DNA of 46,210 nt from Bacteroidaceae bacterium (GTDB taxonomy: Bacteria; Bacteroidota; Bacteroidia; Bacteroidales; Bacteroidaceae): assembly GCA_900770665.1 (NCBI GenBank), contig CAAGKZ010000008.1, positions 1 to 46,210 of the forward strand. The letters run 5' to 3'. Of this stretch, positions 25,184 to 34,696 are shown one piece after another. The position numbers were made by a program, and so were the translations under genes. The number at the start of each line of letters is the position of its first letter. Position 1 is the first letter of the stretch. A model generated the notes under the pieces. The model searched no databases. It was not told the origin of the DNA and worked only from the letters and a program-made list of their open reading frames with translations.

Positions 25184-25191
25184 TATCTTCG
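25184..25191 (+). promoter_or_regulatory. Candidate -7 box for the DUF3078 gene
   Basis: TATCTTCG lies 18 bases before the ATG at 25210, with TTTG at 25156-25159 (spacing 24, longer than usual). Confidence 0.4.
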
Positions 25192-25209
25192 CATATCAAA
25201 TATGAAACT

Positions 25210-26499
25210 ATGAAAACAAAATTGACTATTTCCCTGTTCTCTTTGTTTGCGTTGTCGGTAGCCACGGCACAGGACAACGCCGGTGTATATGACTATTTCA
25301 ACAGCAAGATTGATGAGGCTGTTGCAGCTGCGGCTGTCGTTGACGGCGAGGATGCCGATGAGTGTAATCCTGTGTATGCCAAGCTCTTCTCGACCCCGGT
25401 ACTCTATGAGTCGGTGGTGGACGGTGCTTTTGCCGGCAAGGACGATGCCGAGAGCGATGTCAAGGCCATGGATGCCGAGCGCGAGGCTGTCATTGATGGT
25501 GTAATGATGGAACTTTACCGTACAGCGCCCGAAAAGGTGCAGATGACCGAGGCCGAGCTCCGCAGCGAGAAGTTCGTTCCCGTTCATGTGGCAAAGGTGG
25601 CAGCCCCCGATATCAAGTTCGCGAAACTGGAGATTCCTACCGACGTGGCCGGCGGAATGAAGACTACCGTGAAGAAACCCAGCAACTGGAAATTCTCGGG
25701 CCGCACGTCATTGACATTTACACAGAACTTTATCTCGGAGAACTGGTACCAGGGTGGTGAGAGCAACTATGCCATGCTTGCGACCATCGACCTCGATATG
25801 AACTATGACGACAAGGACCGCATCACATGGACAAACCACTTTGACCTTGATTTGGGTTTTGCCACCTCGCAGGCCGATACTCTCCACACCTTCAGAGCAA
25901 ATACCGACAAGCTGCGTCTTGAGTCTACATTCGGTTACAAGATTGTGAAGAGCCTTGACCTTGCAGCCAAGCTGAAGGTGGAGTCGCAGATGTTGCCAAA
26001 CTACCCGGTGAACACCGCCGATTTCATCTCTAACTGTCTTGCTCCGCTCGATGCCAATGCTTCAATCGGTTTCAACTACAAGCCCGACCTCGGCGACTTC
26101 AAACTCGAGGTCTTCCTTGCTCCTCTCTCGGCCTATAACTTCCGTTACGTACACTATGAGCGTTTGGCCGGCTCACTTGGTGTAGATGAGGCAAACAAGG
26201 GCGTGTTCAGAGCCGGTAGGGGACTTGCAAGACACGACTATGGTACCCAGTTGGTGGTGACAGTGCCTACATACAAACTGACATCGTTCCTCGATGTTTA
26301 TTCACGTCTTGAGTACTACACCAACTATAGCCGCGTATTCTTCCAGTGGGAGACAAAGTTCAACGTTGCACTCAGCAAGTATTTCACTGCTTCGCTCATG
26401 CTCAACGCACGCTTCGACGACAGTGTGAACCCACACGAGAGTTGGGAGTACTGGCAGTTGAAGGAACTCTTCACTCTCGGTGTTGCCTACGCTTGGTAA
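25210..26499 (+). CDS. DUF3078 outer membrane protein
   Basis: A 429-residue exported protein with signal peptide (1-20, ending VATAQ). The second half is the DUF3078 domain, with FSGRTSLTFTQNFISENWYQ and GGESNYAML, followed by long alternating strands such as RITWTNHFDLDLGFATSQAD up to a terminal aromatic (VAYAW), as in an outer membrane beta-barrel. The N-terminal part (about 21-150) is acidic and Ala/Val-rich, of unknown role. DUF3078 proteins occur widely in Bacteroidetes; I know of no assigned function. The antiporter gene follows 38 bases downstream and may be co-transcribed. Confidence 0.85.
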   Translation: MKTKLTISLFSLFALSVATAQDNAGVYDYFNSKIDEAVAAAAVVDGEDADECNPVYAKLFSTPVLYESVVDGAFAGKDDAESDVKAMDAEREAVIDGVMMELYRTAPEKVQMTEAELRSEKFVPVHVAKVAAPDIKFAKLEIPTDVAGGMKTTVKKPSNWKFSGRTSLTFTQNFISENWYQGGESNYAMLATIDLDMNYDDKDRITWTNHFDLDLGFATSQADTLHTFRANTDKLRLESTFGYKIVKSLDLAAKLKVESQMLPNYPVNTADFISNCLAPLDANASIGFNYKPDLGDFKLEVFLAPLSAYNFRYVHYERLAGSLGVDEANKGVFRAGRGLARHDYGTQLVVTVPTYKLTSFLDVYSRLEYYTNYSRVFFQWETKFNVALSKYFTASLMLNARFDDSVNPHESWEYWQLKELFTLGVAYAW

Positions 26500-26537
26500 A
26501 ATGTAAATCAGTATAACGCAATAGACAGTATCCCATT

Positions 26538-28553
26538 ATGATTTTCAGTTCTTTGTTCCCCGTTACCGAACCTACCTGGATATATCTTGGAGTGCTGTCT
26601 ATTGTGCTTTTTGCGCCGTTGCTGTTCAACAAACTGCGTCTGCCTCACATAATAGGCATGATACTGGCCGGCCTTATGATAGGCGAGAACGGTTTCAACA
26701 TCATCGAGCGCGACGAGAGCTTCGAACTTTTTGGCGAGGTAGGCCTTTATTACATAATGTTCCTTGCCAGCCTCGAAATCAACATGCAGGAGATGAAGCA
26801 GGCAAAGGGTGGTGCGCTGCTCATGGGACTTGCGGTCTTTGCAATACCAATAGCGTTGGGCCTACTTGCAAATACCTTCATACTCGGTTACAGCAACTTC
26901 ATGACCTCGTTGCTGCTGGCAAGTATGTATGCCTCGTACACCCTCATCTCCTATCCCATTGTGGCGCGTTATGGTCTCTCACGCCTCCGTTGCGTGAATT
27001 TTGTGGTTGGCGGAACAATAATCACCGACACGCTCACACTCTTTGTGCTGGCAATCATTGTGGGAATATCAAAAGGCGAGGCCGACGTGTGGTTCGTGTT
27101 GCTTATGTTCGTGAAGCTGATAGTGGTGGCGGCGATAATAATATTCCTTTTCCCCCGTATCGCCCGCTACTTCTTCCGCAACTACAACGACAGTGTCATA
27201 CAGTACATCTTTGTGATGATGCTGCTGTTCCTTGGTGCCGGCCTCATGAAGCTTGCCGGCATGGAGGGTATACTTGGAGCCTTCATCACCGGTCTGGTGC
27301 TCAACAGGCTCATCCCACACTCATCACCCCTCATGCGACGTATCGACTTCGTGGGTAATGCAATCTTCATCCCATTCTTCCTCATTGGCGTTGGTATGAT
27401 GATAGACATCAGCGTTCTATTTGAGGGCAGCAGTTCCCTTATAGTGGCCGCCGTGATGGTTGCAACAGCCCTCACCGGCAAGTGGATTGCATCGTTCATG
27501 GTCTCAAAGGTATACCGCATGTCGCCAGGCGAGCGCAACCTTATGTTCGGCCTCAGCACCTCGCAGGCGGCTGCTACGTTGGCAGCAGCCATCGTAGGTA
27601 ACAAAATTGGCCTGTTGAATGACGATGTGCTCAATGGAACAATTCTTCTTATACTGGTGACATGTATTGTCAGTTCCATTGTTGCCGACAGGGCATCGCG
27701 CGGACTCATCCTCTCGGGCAAGGCACTCAACGCCCCCGTTGCAGTATCCTCCAAAAAGACACTTCTTGCACTTGCCAACCCCAATATGGTCGACCGCCTT
27801 ATGGATTTGGCTCTGCTTGTGCGCAAGGAACATAGCGCAATCCCTCTCTCGGCCATCACTGTAGTGCTCGACGAGGACAAGCAGCGTCAGCATGACGGCG
27901 CAAAGGTGCTCGACCAGGCCGCCAATATTGCCGCTTCGGTGAATGTGCCGCTGCTCACCAAAATGCGCCTTACAACCAACCTCGCGCATGGTATCGTGCA
28001 CGAGGTGAAGGAGAACGATTATCGTGAGCTCATTCTCGGTTTCCACAAGAAAGAGACTGCCAACGACAGTTTCCTGGGTAACGTGCTGCCCGAGGTGCTC
28101 AACTCCATCGACTGTCAGGTAGTCATGGCACGCATGAACATCCCGTTGAACACCGTGCGTACAATACACATAACCTTCCCTGCCAAGGCCGAGTTTGAGG
28201 CCGGTTTCAGCTATTGGGTCGAGGAGACTGCACGCATGTCGAGCGGCTTGGGCTGCAAGATAATGTATCACGGTCATCCCGATACTTTGGCAAGGATAAA
28301 GGCCGAACTCACAAAGCACGCTCCAATTGCCGCCTCTTTCTTTGAGACCGATGGCGGCAACGACCTCAAGCGTCTTGCACAGGTCATTCACAAAGACCAT
28401 CTGCTCATCATCGTCAGCGCACGCAAGGGCTCAATCTCATACCGCCCGTCGCTCGACCACATCTTCGTGCAGCTGCAGCGTGACTATCAGGACACAAGCA
28501 TCCTGCTCATCTACCCGAGCGGCTACAAGGTAGAGGGTGGCGAGACACACTAA
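26538..28553 (+). CDS. CPA2-type cation:proton antiporter
   Basis: A 671-residue inner membrane transporter of the Kef/NapA-like CPA2 family. The N-terminal 400 residues have about 12 hydrophobic segments with the family's early motif LRLPHIIGMILAGLMIGENG (20-residue stretch) and later LGAGLMKLAGMEGILGAFIT and SRLRCVNFVVGGTIITDTLT, where Asp of the TDT pair would be a transport residue. The C-terminal 250 residues form a soluble UspA-like region (LDLALLVRKEHSAI..., VVMARMNIPLN, ILLIYPSG) that may sense nucleotides. It would exchange Na+ or K+ for protons; the ion is not readable. Dispersed GAAAACTG repeats begin three bases after the stop. Confidence 0.88.
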   Translation: MIFSSLFPVTEPTWIYLGVLSIVLFAPLLFNKLRLPHIIGMILAGLMIGENGFNIIERDESFELFGEVGLYYIMFLASLEINMQEMKQAKGGALLMGLAVFAIPIALGLLANTFILGYSNFMTSLLLASMYASYTLISYPIVARYGLSRLRCVNFVVGGTIITDTLTLFVLAIIVGISKGEADVWFVLLMFVKLIVVAAIIIFLFPRIARYFFRNYNDSVIQYIFVMMLLFLGAGLMKLAGMEGILGAFITGLVLNRLIPHSSPLMRRIDFVGNAIFIPFFLIGVGMMIDISVLFEGSSSLIVAAVMVATALTGKWIASFMVSKVYRMSPGERNLMFGLSTSQAAATLAAAIVGNKIGLLNDDVLNGTILLILVTCIVSSIVADRASRGLILSGKALNAPVAVSSKKTLLALANPNMVDRLMDLALLVRKEHSAIPLSAITVVLDEDKQRQHDGAKVLDQAANIAASVNVPLLTKMRLTTNLAHGIVHEVKENDYRELILGFHKKETANDSFLGNVLPEVLNSIDCQVVMARMNIPLNTVRTIHITFPAKAEFEAGFSYWVEETARMSSGLGCKIMYHGHPDTLARIKAELTKHAPIAASFFETDGGNDLKRLAQVIHKDHLLIIVSARKGSISYRPSLDHIFVQLQRDYQDTSILLIYPSGYKVEGGETH

Positions 28554-28555
28554 GC

Positions 28556-28633
28556 GAGGTGAAAACGGAAAGGTGAAAACTGAAAACTGAAAACTGAAAG
28601 CGGAAAACTGAAAAGTTAAAGGTGAAAACTGAC
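28556..28633. repeat. GAAAACTG short-repeat tract
   Basis: An imperfect run of GTGAAAACTGAAAACTGAAA-type units just after the antiporter stop codon. It is the reverse complement of the CTTTCAGTTTTCAGTTTTCACC phrases found at 7900-7947 and 42410-42440 (shown here only in part). It does not look coding. Confidence 0.75.
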
Positions 28634-28678
28634 GAAGAAGTCAAGAAGTATAAGGTAATGATTTAAAACCAAAATATT

Positions 28679-29257
28679 ATGAAAAGGATTCTTTCTCTTT
28701 TGTTGATTGCCTTTATGGCGATTGGCGTGAATGCCGGTAATGACAACAGAACAGTGACAGGTGCTCCTTATAAGGTTGGCGACTACTACAACGATGGTGT
28801 TAAAGAGGGTATTGTTTTCGTAGTTTACGATGGCGGCTATCATGGTAAAATCGTGAGTGTTGATGAAAGTCGCGAACTATGGGTAGGGGAGAGTGTACGT
28901 GAGAATGTCACTGCCGCTATATCAAAAGGTGACGGAATGGGTAATATGAACAAGGTTAAGAAACTGCCCGACTGGAAAAGCAATTATCCTGCCTTTGCAT
29001 GGTGTACCTCTTTGGGGGATGGCTGGTATCTGCCGTCAGTTGATGAACTCATATTAATCTATGAAAACAAAAGCATAATAAATAGAAGATTGAACGAAAA
29101 AGGATATGGTGAAGTTGTTGATGAGTTATATTGGTCATCTACGGAGGTTGAAGAGGAATCTGATTGTGCGTGGTATGTCAATATGAATGACGGCGATTCT
29201 AACTACATCAATAAGGACTACCTCGACCTCTCAGTGCGTGCTGTTGCAACTTTTTGA
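28679..29257 (+). CDS. Secreted DUF1566/Lcl-type protein
   Basis: A 192-residue exported protein with signal peptide (1-19, ending GVNAG). The mature part shows the DUF1566 (Lcl C-terminal-like) pattern: GIVFVVYDGGYHGKIVSVDE, AWCTSLGDGWYLPSVDEL, LYWSSTEVEEESDCAWYVNM and the ending SVRAVATF. This fold is related to the C-type-lectin/formylglycine-enzyme superfamily and is often a surface ligand-binding module. Function here is unknown. It stands alone, after a repeat tract and before a terminator at 29282-29320. Confidence 0.8.
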   Translation: MKRILSLLLIAFMAIGVNAGNDNRTVTGAPYKVGDYYNDGVKEGIVFVVYDGGYHGKIVSVDESRELWVGESVRENVTAAISKGDGMGNMNKVKKLPDWKSNYPAFAWCTSLGDGWYLPSVDELILIYENKSIINRRLNEKGYGEVVDELYWSSTEVEEESDCAWYVNMNDGDSNYINKDYLDLSVRAVATF

Positions 29258-29281
29258 TTTAGTATTTTGACTTTATAACTT

Positions 29282-29320
29282 AGCCGTGGCTTCACTAATG
29301 AACCACGGCTTTTTCTTTTT
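29282..29320 (+). terminator. Rho-independent terminator
   Basis: AGCCGTGG pairs with CCACGGCT across a 13-base loop, followed by TTTTCTTTTT. It ends transcription of the DUF1566-type gene. Confidence 0.88.
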
Positions 29321-29329
29321 GAGGGGTAG

Positions 29330-30075
29330 GAGATGTAATATTCGCGGTTTTCGAACTCCCTCCGCTTCGCTCGTCCCTCTTTGACAAAGAGGGACAGTTG
29401 TTGCATGCTGTGTTCGTGCGTTAATGTTTGCGGTTTTTGTACGGACATCCCCGTTCCGCTCCTTGTCATGTTGAGCGAAGTCGAAACATCTTTGTTATTG
29501 TGTGCGGGCGGACACGGCGTGCCGTGTCCCTACGTTGTCATATCGACCGCATGGGAGATATCTATTTATTCACGACATTCTCAAACTCCCTCCGCAACTG
29601 CGTTGAGGCCTGGCGGTACTCCTTTGGGGAGCTAAAGCTAAGTGCTGAAGCACACTCCTTTGGTGAGCTAAATCTCCCGTCGTCGCAAGCAACGCTCCCT
29701 CGCTCGTCCCTCTTCGCAAAGAGGGACAGTTGTTTGCATGCCGTGTTCGTGCGTTGGTGTTTCTCGCGGTTTGTAGGGGCAGACCGGCGTGTCTGCCCTG
29801 AATGCCATTGCTATCGGTTGTTTTGGGCGGACACACCGGTCCGCCCCTACGTGCGGATGTTTTTTACACGTATTGTAGGGACACGGCATGCCGTGTCCGT
29901 GTGGTGTTATCGAACTCCCTCCGCAACTGCGTTGCTCGTCCCTCTTCGCAAAGAGGGACAGTTGTTTTGCATGCTGTGTTCGTGTGGTGTTATCAAACTC
30001 CCTCCGCTGCGCTCGTTTCTCTTCGAAAAGAGGGACAGTTAATTTGCAATGCCGTGTTCGTGCTTGTGTTCTAGC
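29330..30075. repeat. Non-coding mosaic of palindromic repeats
   Basis: No credible gene is present. The stretch is a mosaic of recurring units: (a) GTCCCTCTTnnnAAAGAGGGAC hairpins at about 29373-29395, 29705-29727, 29938-29960 and a variant at 30018-30038; (b) the palindrome GGACACGGCATGCCGTGTCC at 29879-29898 and a variant at 29508-29527; (c) mirrored AGGGGCAGACC...GTCTGCCC (29775-29799) and GGGCGGAC...GTCCGCCCC (29825-29848); (d) TGTCATGTTGAGCGAAGTCG at 29464-29483. The unit ACTCCCTCCGC precedes several hairpins. The same units occur inverted at 38831-39115. Confidence 0.8.
29703..29970 (+). repeat. Inverted repeat, left copy
   Basis: This stretch matches the reverse complement of 38831-39085. 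In the core (29748-29924 against 38864-39040, 177 bases each, no gaps) I count about ten mismatches by eye, roughly 94% identity. The two copies enclose the 1274-residue gene and the first M60 gene. Confidence 0.8.
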
Positions 30076-30133
30076 GGTCTGCCTTGCCGCCATTGCCGCC
30101 ATTTTGGGCCTTTGCCCATAATCTGTTTATTAC

Positions 30134-30167
30134 AAAAAAAGAGTGGCGACCAATTTGGTCGCCACTC
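30134..30167 (-). terminator. Terminator of the 1274-residue gene
   Basis: A perfect 12-bp stem GAGTGGCGACCA with its complement, three-base loop, followed on the minus strand by TTTTTTT. It lies 24 bases past the stop codon. Confidence 0.9.
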
Positions 30168-30190
30168 ACATTATTTGAATACTTTGTCAA

Positions 30191-33100
30191 TTACTTAACA
30201 AGTACCTTTTTAGTCTCGATAACACCGTTGCGGTAAACTGTAACAACGATGTTTACACCGCTTACAGGAGCTGGGATAGCTGCACCTGCAGGTGTGAAGT
30301 AACCTACAGAAACAACCTCGTCACCCTCAACTACGAGATCCTCGATTGAGTTTGTACCCTCAGCGTCGTCAACGAAGCGGAGTGTCCATGAAGATGCAGT
30401 GCCTGCACCACCTGTCCAGTTAACGATTGTACCCTGTGTACCTGCACCGTTACCGTGACCTGCAGTGTGGAGAGGATCTGAACCTACAGCGTAGATTGTG
30501 TAGATGTTAGCCTGGATAGGTTTAACAACGTAAAGGGCTGCACCGAAGTCGTCGGCCATAGCTACCTGTGTTGTACCACCACCTGTACCAGCATACATCT
30601 CCTCTGTTCCGCTGTAAATGTAGAATACATTGTTCTCCTCGCCCTCGGGAACACCAAGGCCATCAGGGTCGTTCTCGCCATCGTACTGCTGGAACTGGAA
30701 CACGAACTGTGCGTTCTCACGGTCGTATGCTGCAGGAGCGTCCATCCAAGAGAGACCGTTAGCCTCGGCATAGATAGCCTTAATCTTGCTCTGCTGCTTG
30801 TAGTACTCGGTGTAAGCGCTCTCGATAGCATACCAGTACTGATCCATTACCTTAACGCGCTCAGCATCCTGTGCCAAATCTACGTTTGCAACGAATGCCT
30901 CAACGGCTGCCTGTGCACCCTCCTTGTTCTCCTCGGCAACAACAGCCTCAACAGCCTCAACAGCTGCCTCAAGAGCTGCTATGTCACCGCTGATGCAACC
31001 TGGGTCGTTACCTACAACAAGACCCAAAGCTGAGAGTGTTGCAGGAATACCGTTTGCCCACAAGTAGTAAGCATCGTCCATTGAAACCTCGTAGATGTTC
31101 CACTCGCCCTCACCGTTAGCCTTGTTGAAGTGGAGGTAGTCACCGGCGCTGTAGCCGTCACCATCCTTGAACTCCTGAGCCTTTGAGTGAGCGTTGATAG
31201 CATCGAGACCGTATGTGAACACGCCTGGAAGCTCGCTTACGCAAGGACGACCTGCAAGGCTACCGTCCCAGTCCATGAAGACGAACTTGTTGGCGTTTAC
31301 TTCGCCTTCCTCAACTTTGACAACGTCTGTTGTATCGTTAGAGTTAGTCCAATTCCAAGAAGCGCTAATGTTGTTGTCGCCAATCTCGCTGTAGATTGCG
31401 AATGTGTTCTCAAGGTTACCTGACTTAGCGAAGTTAACCTCGGCAGCGTTCTCTGTATATACAGTGAGGCCTGTGCTCCAGCTTGTGCTTGTTGTTGTCT
31501 CGCCGGTCTCCTCGTTGGTGTTCTCTGTAACCTCCTTGTTCAATGCCCAGTACTGTGCATTTGCAAGGCTGATGATGTTCCAGCCGTTAGCTGTCTTCTT
31601 GAACATGTAAACGCAAGGATCGTTCAACGCTGCCTTGATGTTGCTGTGGTAAGGTGCTGTACCTGCATAGTAGCGTGGAGCTGCATCCTGTGTCTTCACG
31701 CGGAGGTTACCGCTGATGATGTAGATACCGCCATCCTTCAACTGTGAAGCGTCGGTAATCTGTTTGCCACCCTTTACATTGTATGGGTTCTCGCGGAAGA
31801 TGAGTGGGTCATACTCCTCGCCGTAGTTTGTGATACATATCTCACTTGGAGTAAGTGAAATCTGGTTCTGGCCCTGACGACCGGTTGTCTTGAGTGTGAA
31901 GTTCTTGAGTGAAACGCCCTCTGGGAACTTGATATCGAAGTAGATATAAGTGTAAGGCTGGTCATAGCGGCCACCACCCCAGTCAGAGTGATAGTATGTG
32001 TTGACATCTTCATCGAAGAGAGCTGAGATGATACCGTTGCCTGCACCCTCGAGGTTTTCACCTACTTCTGAGTTAGAGGTTACAAGGTCTGAAGAAAGAG
32101 CAAGTGCGTTGCCCTCGCCATCAAGAATCTGAAGACCTGAAAGTGCAACCATTGAGTAACCATTATATTTTCCGTTACTTGCGGCACCACCGACATTGGT
32201 CTTGAGGAATGTCATACGTATACCGTTAACCGCCTCATTAAGAGCAACAAGCTGCTCCCAATCGTAACGGCCGGCACCAGCACCACTTACCTTTGTACCA
32301 AGAGGAGTTTCAGGATTACCTGAACTATAAACCTTTGGCAAAGTAACGAATGCAATCTTTGAAGCAAAGAATGCGTCGATGTTACCCTGTACACCGTTGA
32401 TGAATGTCTTCATCTCGTTGAGGTAAGCATATGGGTTGTCATAAGCCTCGTCATACAATGCTGATGCTCTGTTGATAAGGTTCTGTGTGATGTAAAGGGC
32501 ATATGCCTCCTCAGTGTAGTAACCATCCAGCGGTTGGGTTGAAGGAACGAGAAGTTCCTCGTACTCTGCTGCGAAATCAACGAGGTAAACATCGTTGAGC
32601 CACTCAATCTTTGAGTAAACGTAAGCACCCATTGCTGTGTTCAATGTCTCAACATCTGCAAACACCTTCTCAACTTCTGTGTATGCGCCTGTTGCAAGGT
32701 TGTTCTGGCACTCGTCAAGAACATTCATGAACTCGTCGTATGCCTCCTCGTAACCCTCAACAGCTACGCTGTCCATGAATGTGTAGATGCCCTTAGCCTC
32801 CTTGATTGCATTGCGAACAGGAACTGAAGTGTACTTAACTGGGTAATTCATTGTTACCTCCTGGAAAGTCCAGTCGAACGCGAGGATGTAAGCATAGTTC
32901 AGACAGTAGGGGTGACCCTCCTTGTAGAAGTCGTAGCGAGTCTTGTCAACGTTCTTGAAACCACCGGTTGAAGGTGTTGCACCAACGTGGATTTCAACTT
33001 CCTCGCCCTCGTACTCCATTATGTAGCTCATCTCGAAACGGCCGTTGCCATCCTCTGTGATTGTAACGATGGCTGCATCGCTCATCTTGGTAGTCTTGCC

Positions 33101-34015
33101 CTGGCCACCGTTTGCGCCGTTGTAAGCGTTGTCGCTTGGGTTAGCGCTGAGGAACTTGCCCTCTGTTACATAGTAGATGTAGTAACCGCCATCGGCAGGG
33201 ATAAGCTGTACGGCATACTCAGGAGCAGCAGTCTCGGCAACAGTACCACCGCTTACATACTGAGGACCGGGGCCTACGTTAGGCTCCTTGGTTGTCTGTG
33301 TACCGAATGCACCCTCTGTGCTCTCGTTGTTGTTAACGTATGTGTGGTACTCAACAGGAACGTTGCTCTTCATAACGAAGTATTTTACGCCCTCGAGCTG
33401 GTCCATAGATGTGATCTCGTCACCAACATTGAATGCCCAGTCTGCGTAAGGAACATAGTCAACGCCACCCTTGGTAAGACCAACGAGCATTGGAGCGTTC
33501 TTTGTGTTACCCGGACGTGCTCCCCACTCAAGTACGAACTCGCTTACAGGAGCCTCGAATGTGAGCTCAAGGTGGTGATAGTCTGCCTGAGCACCTGTAG
33601 CGCTCCAGCATGAGTGCCAGTAATTGTTCCACTTACCGTCGTTCAAAGCTGCAAGACCTGCACCGTCGGTGCCACCGCTCAAAGAGTTGTGGTCAGCGTT
33701 TGAAGTAGCTGTGTAAGGGATAACTGTTGTGCCGTCGGCAGCATATACAACCAACTCGCTGAGGGCTGTAACAAAGTTGTTGCCGTTTGGCTTCTCACCG
33801 TTGTAGGTACCTGCAACAGTGAAACGCAAGGTTGTCAAAGCCTCGGTTGGCTTGATGACTTCCGATTTGTAAACCTGGACGGTCTGTGTGCCTTTCTGCA
33901 CGTTTTCGCCCGGAAGGCCGTCGCCGGCTCCAAGAGAAACAGTCCAATCCTGAGCATTAGCACCTGCAAATGAAGCAAATGCCAAAGCAAGAGTCAGAAA
34001 TAAATTTTTTCTCAT
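30191..34015 (-). CDS. Large secreted protein with discoidin-like domains, function unknown
   Basis: A 1274-residue exported protein with signal peptide (1-21, ending GANAQ). Two regions look like F5/8 type C (discoidin-like) carbohydrate-binding modules: about 40-185 (LNDGKWNNYWHSCWSA then LELTFEAPVSEFVLEWG) and about 595-775 (LFDEDVNTYYHSDWGGGRYD then IYFDIKFPEGVSLKNFTLKT). Between and after them are helical segments and beta-trefoil-like stretches (YFVMKSNVPVEYH; IYSGTEEMYAGTGGG). No catalytic motif is recognised. The C-terminus ends GVNIVVTVYRNG...TKKVLVK, like the M60 proteins. Codon choice is strongly biased (GGT, GCT, AAC, CGC/CGT), suggesting high expression. It could be an adhesin or glycan-binding scaffold; this is inference. 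Confidence 0.75.
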   Translation of the reverse strand: MRKNLFLTLALAFASFAGANAQDWTVSLGAGDGLPGENVQKGTQTVQVYKSEVIKPTEALTTLRFTVAGTYNGEKPNGNNFVTALSELVVYAADGTTVIPYTATSNADHNSLSGGTDGAGLAALNDGKWNNYWHSCWSATGAQADYHHLELTFEAPVSEFVLEWGARPGNTKNAPMLVGLTKGGVDYVPYADWAFNVGDEITSMDQLEGVKYFVMKSNVPVEYHTYVNNNESTEGAFGTQTTKEPNVGPGPQYVSGGTVAETAAPEYAVQLIPADGGYYIYYVTEGKFLSANPSDNAYNGANGGQGKTTKMSDAAIVTITEDGNGRFEMSYIMEYEGEEVEIHVGATPSTGGFKNVDKTRYDFYKEGHPYCLNYAYILAFDWTFQEVTMNYPVKYTSVPVRNAIKEAKGIYTFMDSVAVEGYEEAYDEFMNVLDECQNNLATGAYTEVEKVFADVETLNTAMGAYVYSKIEWLNDVYLVDFAAEYEELLVPSTQPLDGYYTEEAYALYITQNLINRASALYDEAYDNPYAYLNEMKTFINGVQGNIDAFFASKIAFVTLPKVYSSGNPETPLGTKVSGAGAGRYDWEQLVALNEAVNGIRMTFLKTNVGGAASNGKYNGYSMVALSGLQILDGEGNALALSSDLVTSNSEVGENLEGAGNGIISALFDEDVNTYYHSDWGGGRYDQPYTYIYFDIKFPEGVSLKNFTLKTTGRQGQNQISLTPSEICITNYGEEYDPLIFRENPYNVKGGKQITDASQLKDGGIYIISGNLRVKTQDAAPRYYAGTAPYHSNIKAALNDPCVYMFKKTANGWNIISLANAQYWALNKEVTENTNEETGETTTSTSWSTGLTVYTENAAEVNFAKSGNLENTFAIYSEIGDNNISASWNWTNSNDTTDVVKVEEGEVNANKFVFMDWDGSLAGRPCVSELPGVFTYGLDAINAHSKAQEFKDGDGYSAGDYLHFNKANGEGEWNIYEVSMDDAYYLWANGIPATLSALGLVVGNDPGCISGDIAALEAAVEAVEAVVAEENKEGAQAAVEAFVANVDLAQDAERVKVMDQYWYAIESAYTEYYKQQSKIKAIYAEANGLSWMDAPAAYDRENAQFVFQFQQYDGENDPDGLGVPEGEENNVFYIYSGTEEMYAGTGGGTTQVAMADDFGAALYVVKPIQANIYTIYAVGSDPLHTAGHGNGAGTQGTIVNWTGGAGTASSWTLRFVDDAEGTNSIEDLVVEGDEVVSVGYFTPAGAAIPAPVSGVNIVVTVYRNGVIETKKVLVK

Positions 34016-34315
34016 AACGTAAAAATTAATAAAAAAATAAAAAAATCTCTCAAAATTCGGTTTAATTCAAGTGTGCATGGCTGTTATTGTGTTGATTGTC
34101 AATATTTTGTAAAATAATGCTTTAAACACCTTGCACACGAGTGGTATTTTATCACGCAAAGGTTGTGATAATTATTTGAAATCGCAAGAAAAATGCGTGA
34201 AAAATAAAAAGTTTTAGCATAAAATGAAAAAAAATAGGGGGGGTGAAAATAATAAGAAAAAAAGTGTTATATTTGCGAGGTTATATATATAATATAAAAA
34301 GGATATAATTCGCGG
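34016..34315. other. AT-rich divergent promoter region
   Basis: This gene-free stretch separates the 1274-residue gene from the repeat cluster before the first M60 gene. On the plus strand TATATTTG at 34268-34275 is a -7 box pointing to the M60 gene, giving a leader of over 400 bases that would include the repeats at 34316-34645. On the minus strand AACCTTTG (complement of 34157-34164) is a near-match -7 box for the 1274-residue gene with a leader of about 140 bases. Neither has a clear -33 TTTG. Confidence 0.4.
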
Positions 34316-34645
34316 AGCTGTCATCCTGACCATACCTTAATGAAAACATTAAAAAGAGGTTCTCGATGAGCGTAGCGAGTAACTGGATGTGAAGGATCTA
34401 TTCAATGTGATTTTTAGATGCATTGCCTACGGCGATTTTGCAAACACTCGTTGTAAAAACTCAAGTAAACCTGGTTTTAACTCGTTTAGTTGCAAAATTC
34501 GACTTTGCTCAGCATGACATTAATAGTCTATTGTCATCCTGACGATAGGAAGGATCTAATAACCGCGCAGAACAAAGATGCTTCGCTTTGCTCAGCATGA
34601 CAAACGCAGGACAAAGATGCTCCGCTTTGCTCAGCATGACAAAGC
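34316..34645. repeat. Cluster of CATCCTGA/CAGCATGA dispersed repeats
   Basis: Several copies of a short unit occur in both orientations: GTCATCCTGACGATAGGAAG (34532-34551) and the reverse form GCTTCGCTTTGCTCAGCATG (34580-34599), repeated as GCTCCGCTTTGCTCAGCATG (34619-34638), plus TTTGCTCAGCATGACA at 34504-34519. Related units are at 29464-29491 and 38678-38802. No gene is visible; the tract could lie in the 5' leader of the M60 gene. Confidence 0.75.
34514..34542 (+). repeat. 29-base direct repeat, left copy
   Basis: Positions 34514-34542 are identical to 38699-38727 (centre GACATTAATAGTCTATTG). The pair flanks the first M60 gene in the same orientation. Confidence 0.85.
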
Positions 34646-34696
34646 ATGGTGGATACTTGCTATTTATTAACGAATATTTTTTTAAACTTAAGTAAT

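Noticed and set aside
28679..29257. Target protein of a diversity-generating retroelement
   Set aside because: The DUF1566-like domain type fits, but no reverse transcriptase, no template repeat and no second copy of the 3' end can be seen in the window.
29330..30075. CRISPR array or protein genes in the repeat-rich spacer
   Set aside because: The repeats are irregular in spacing, occur in both orientations and are palindromes of several types; open frames there are shadows of low-complexity and palindromic sequence. No cas genes are near.
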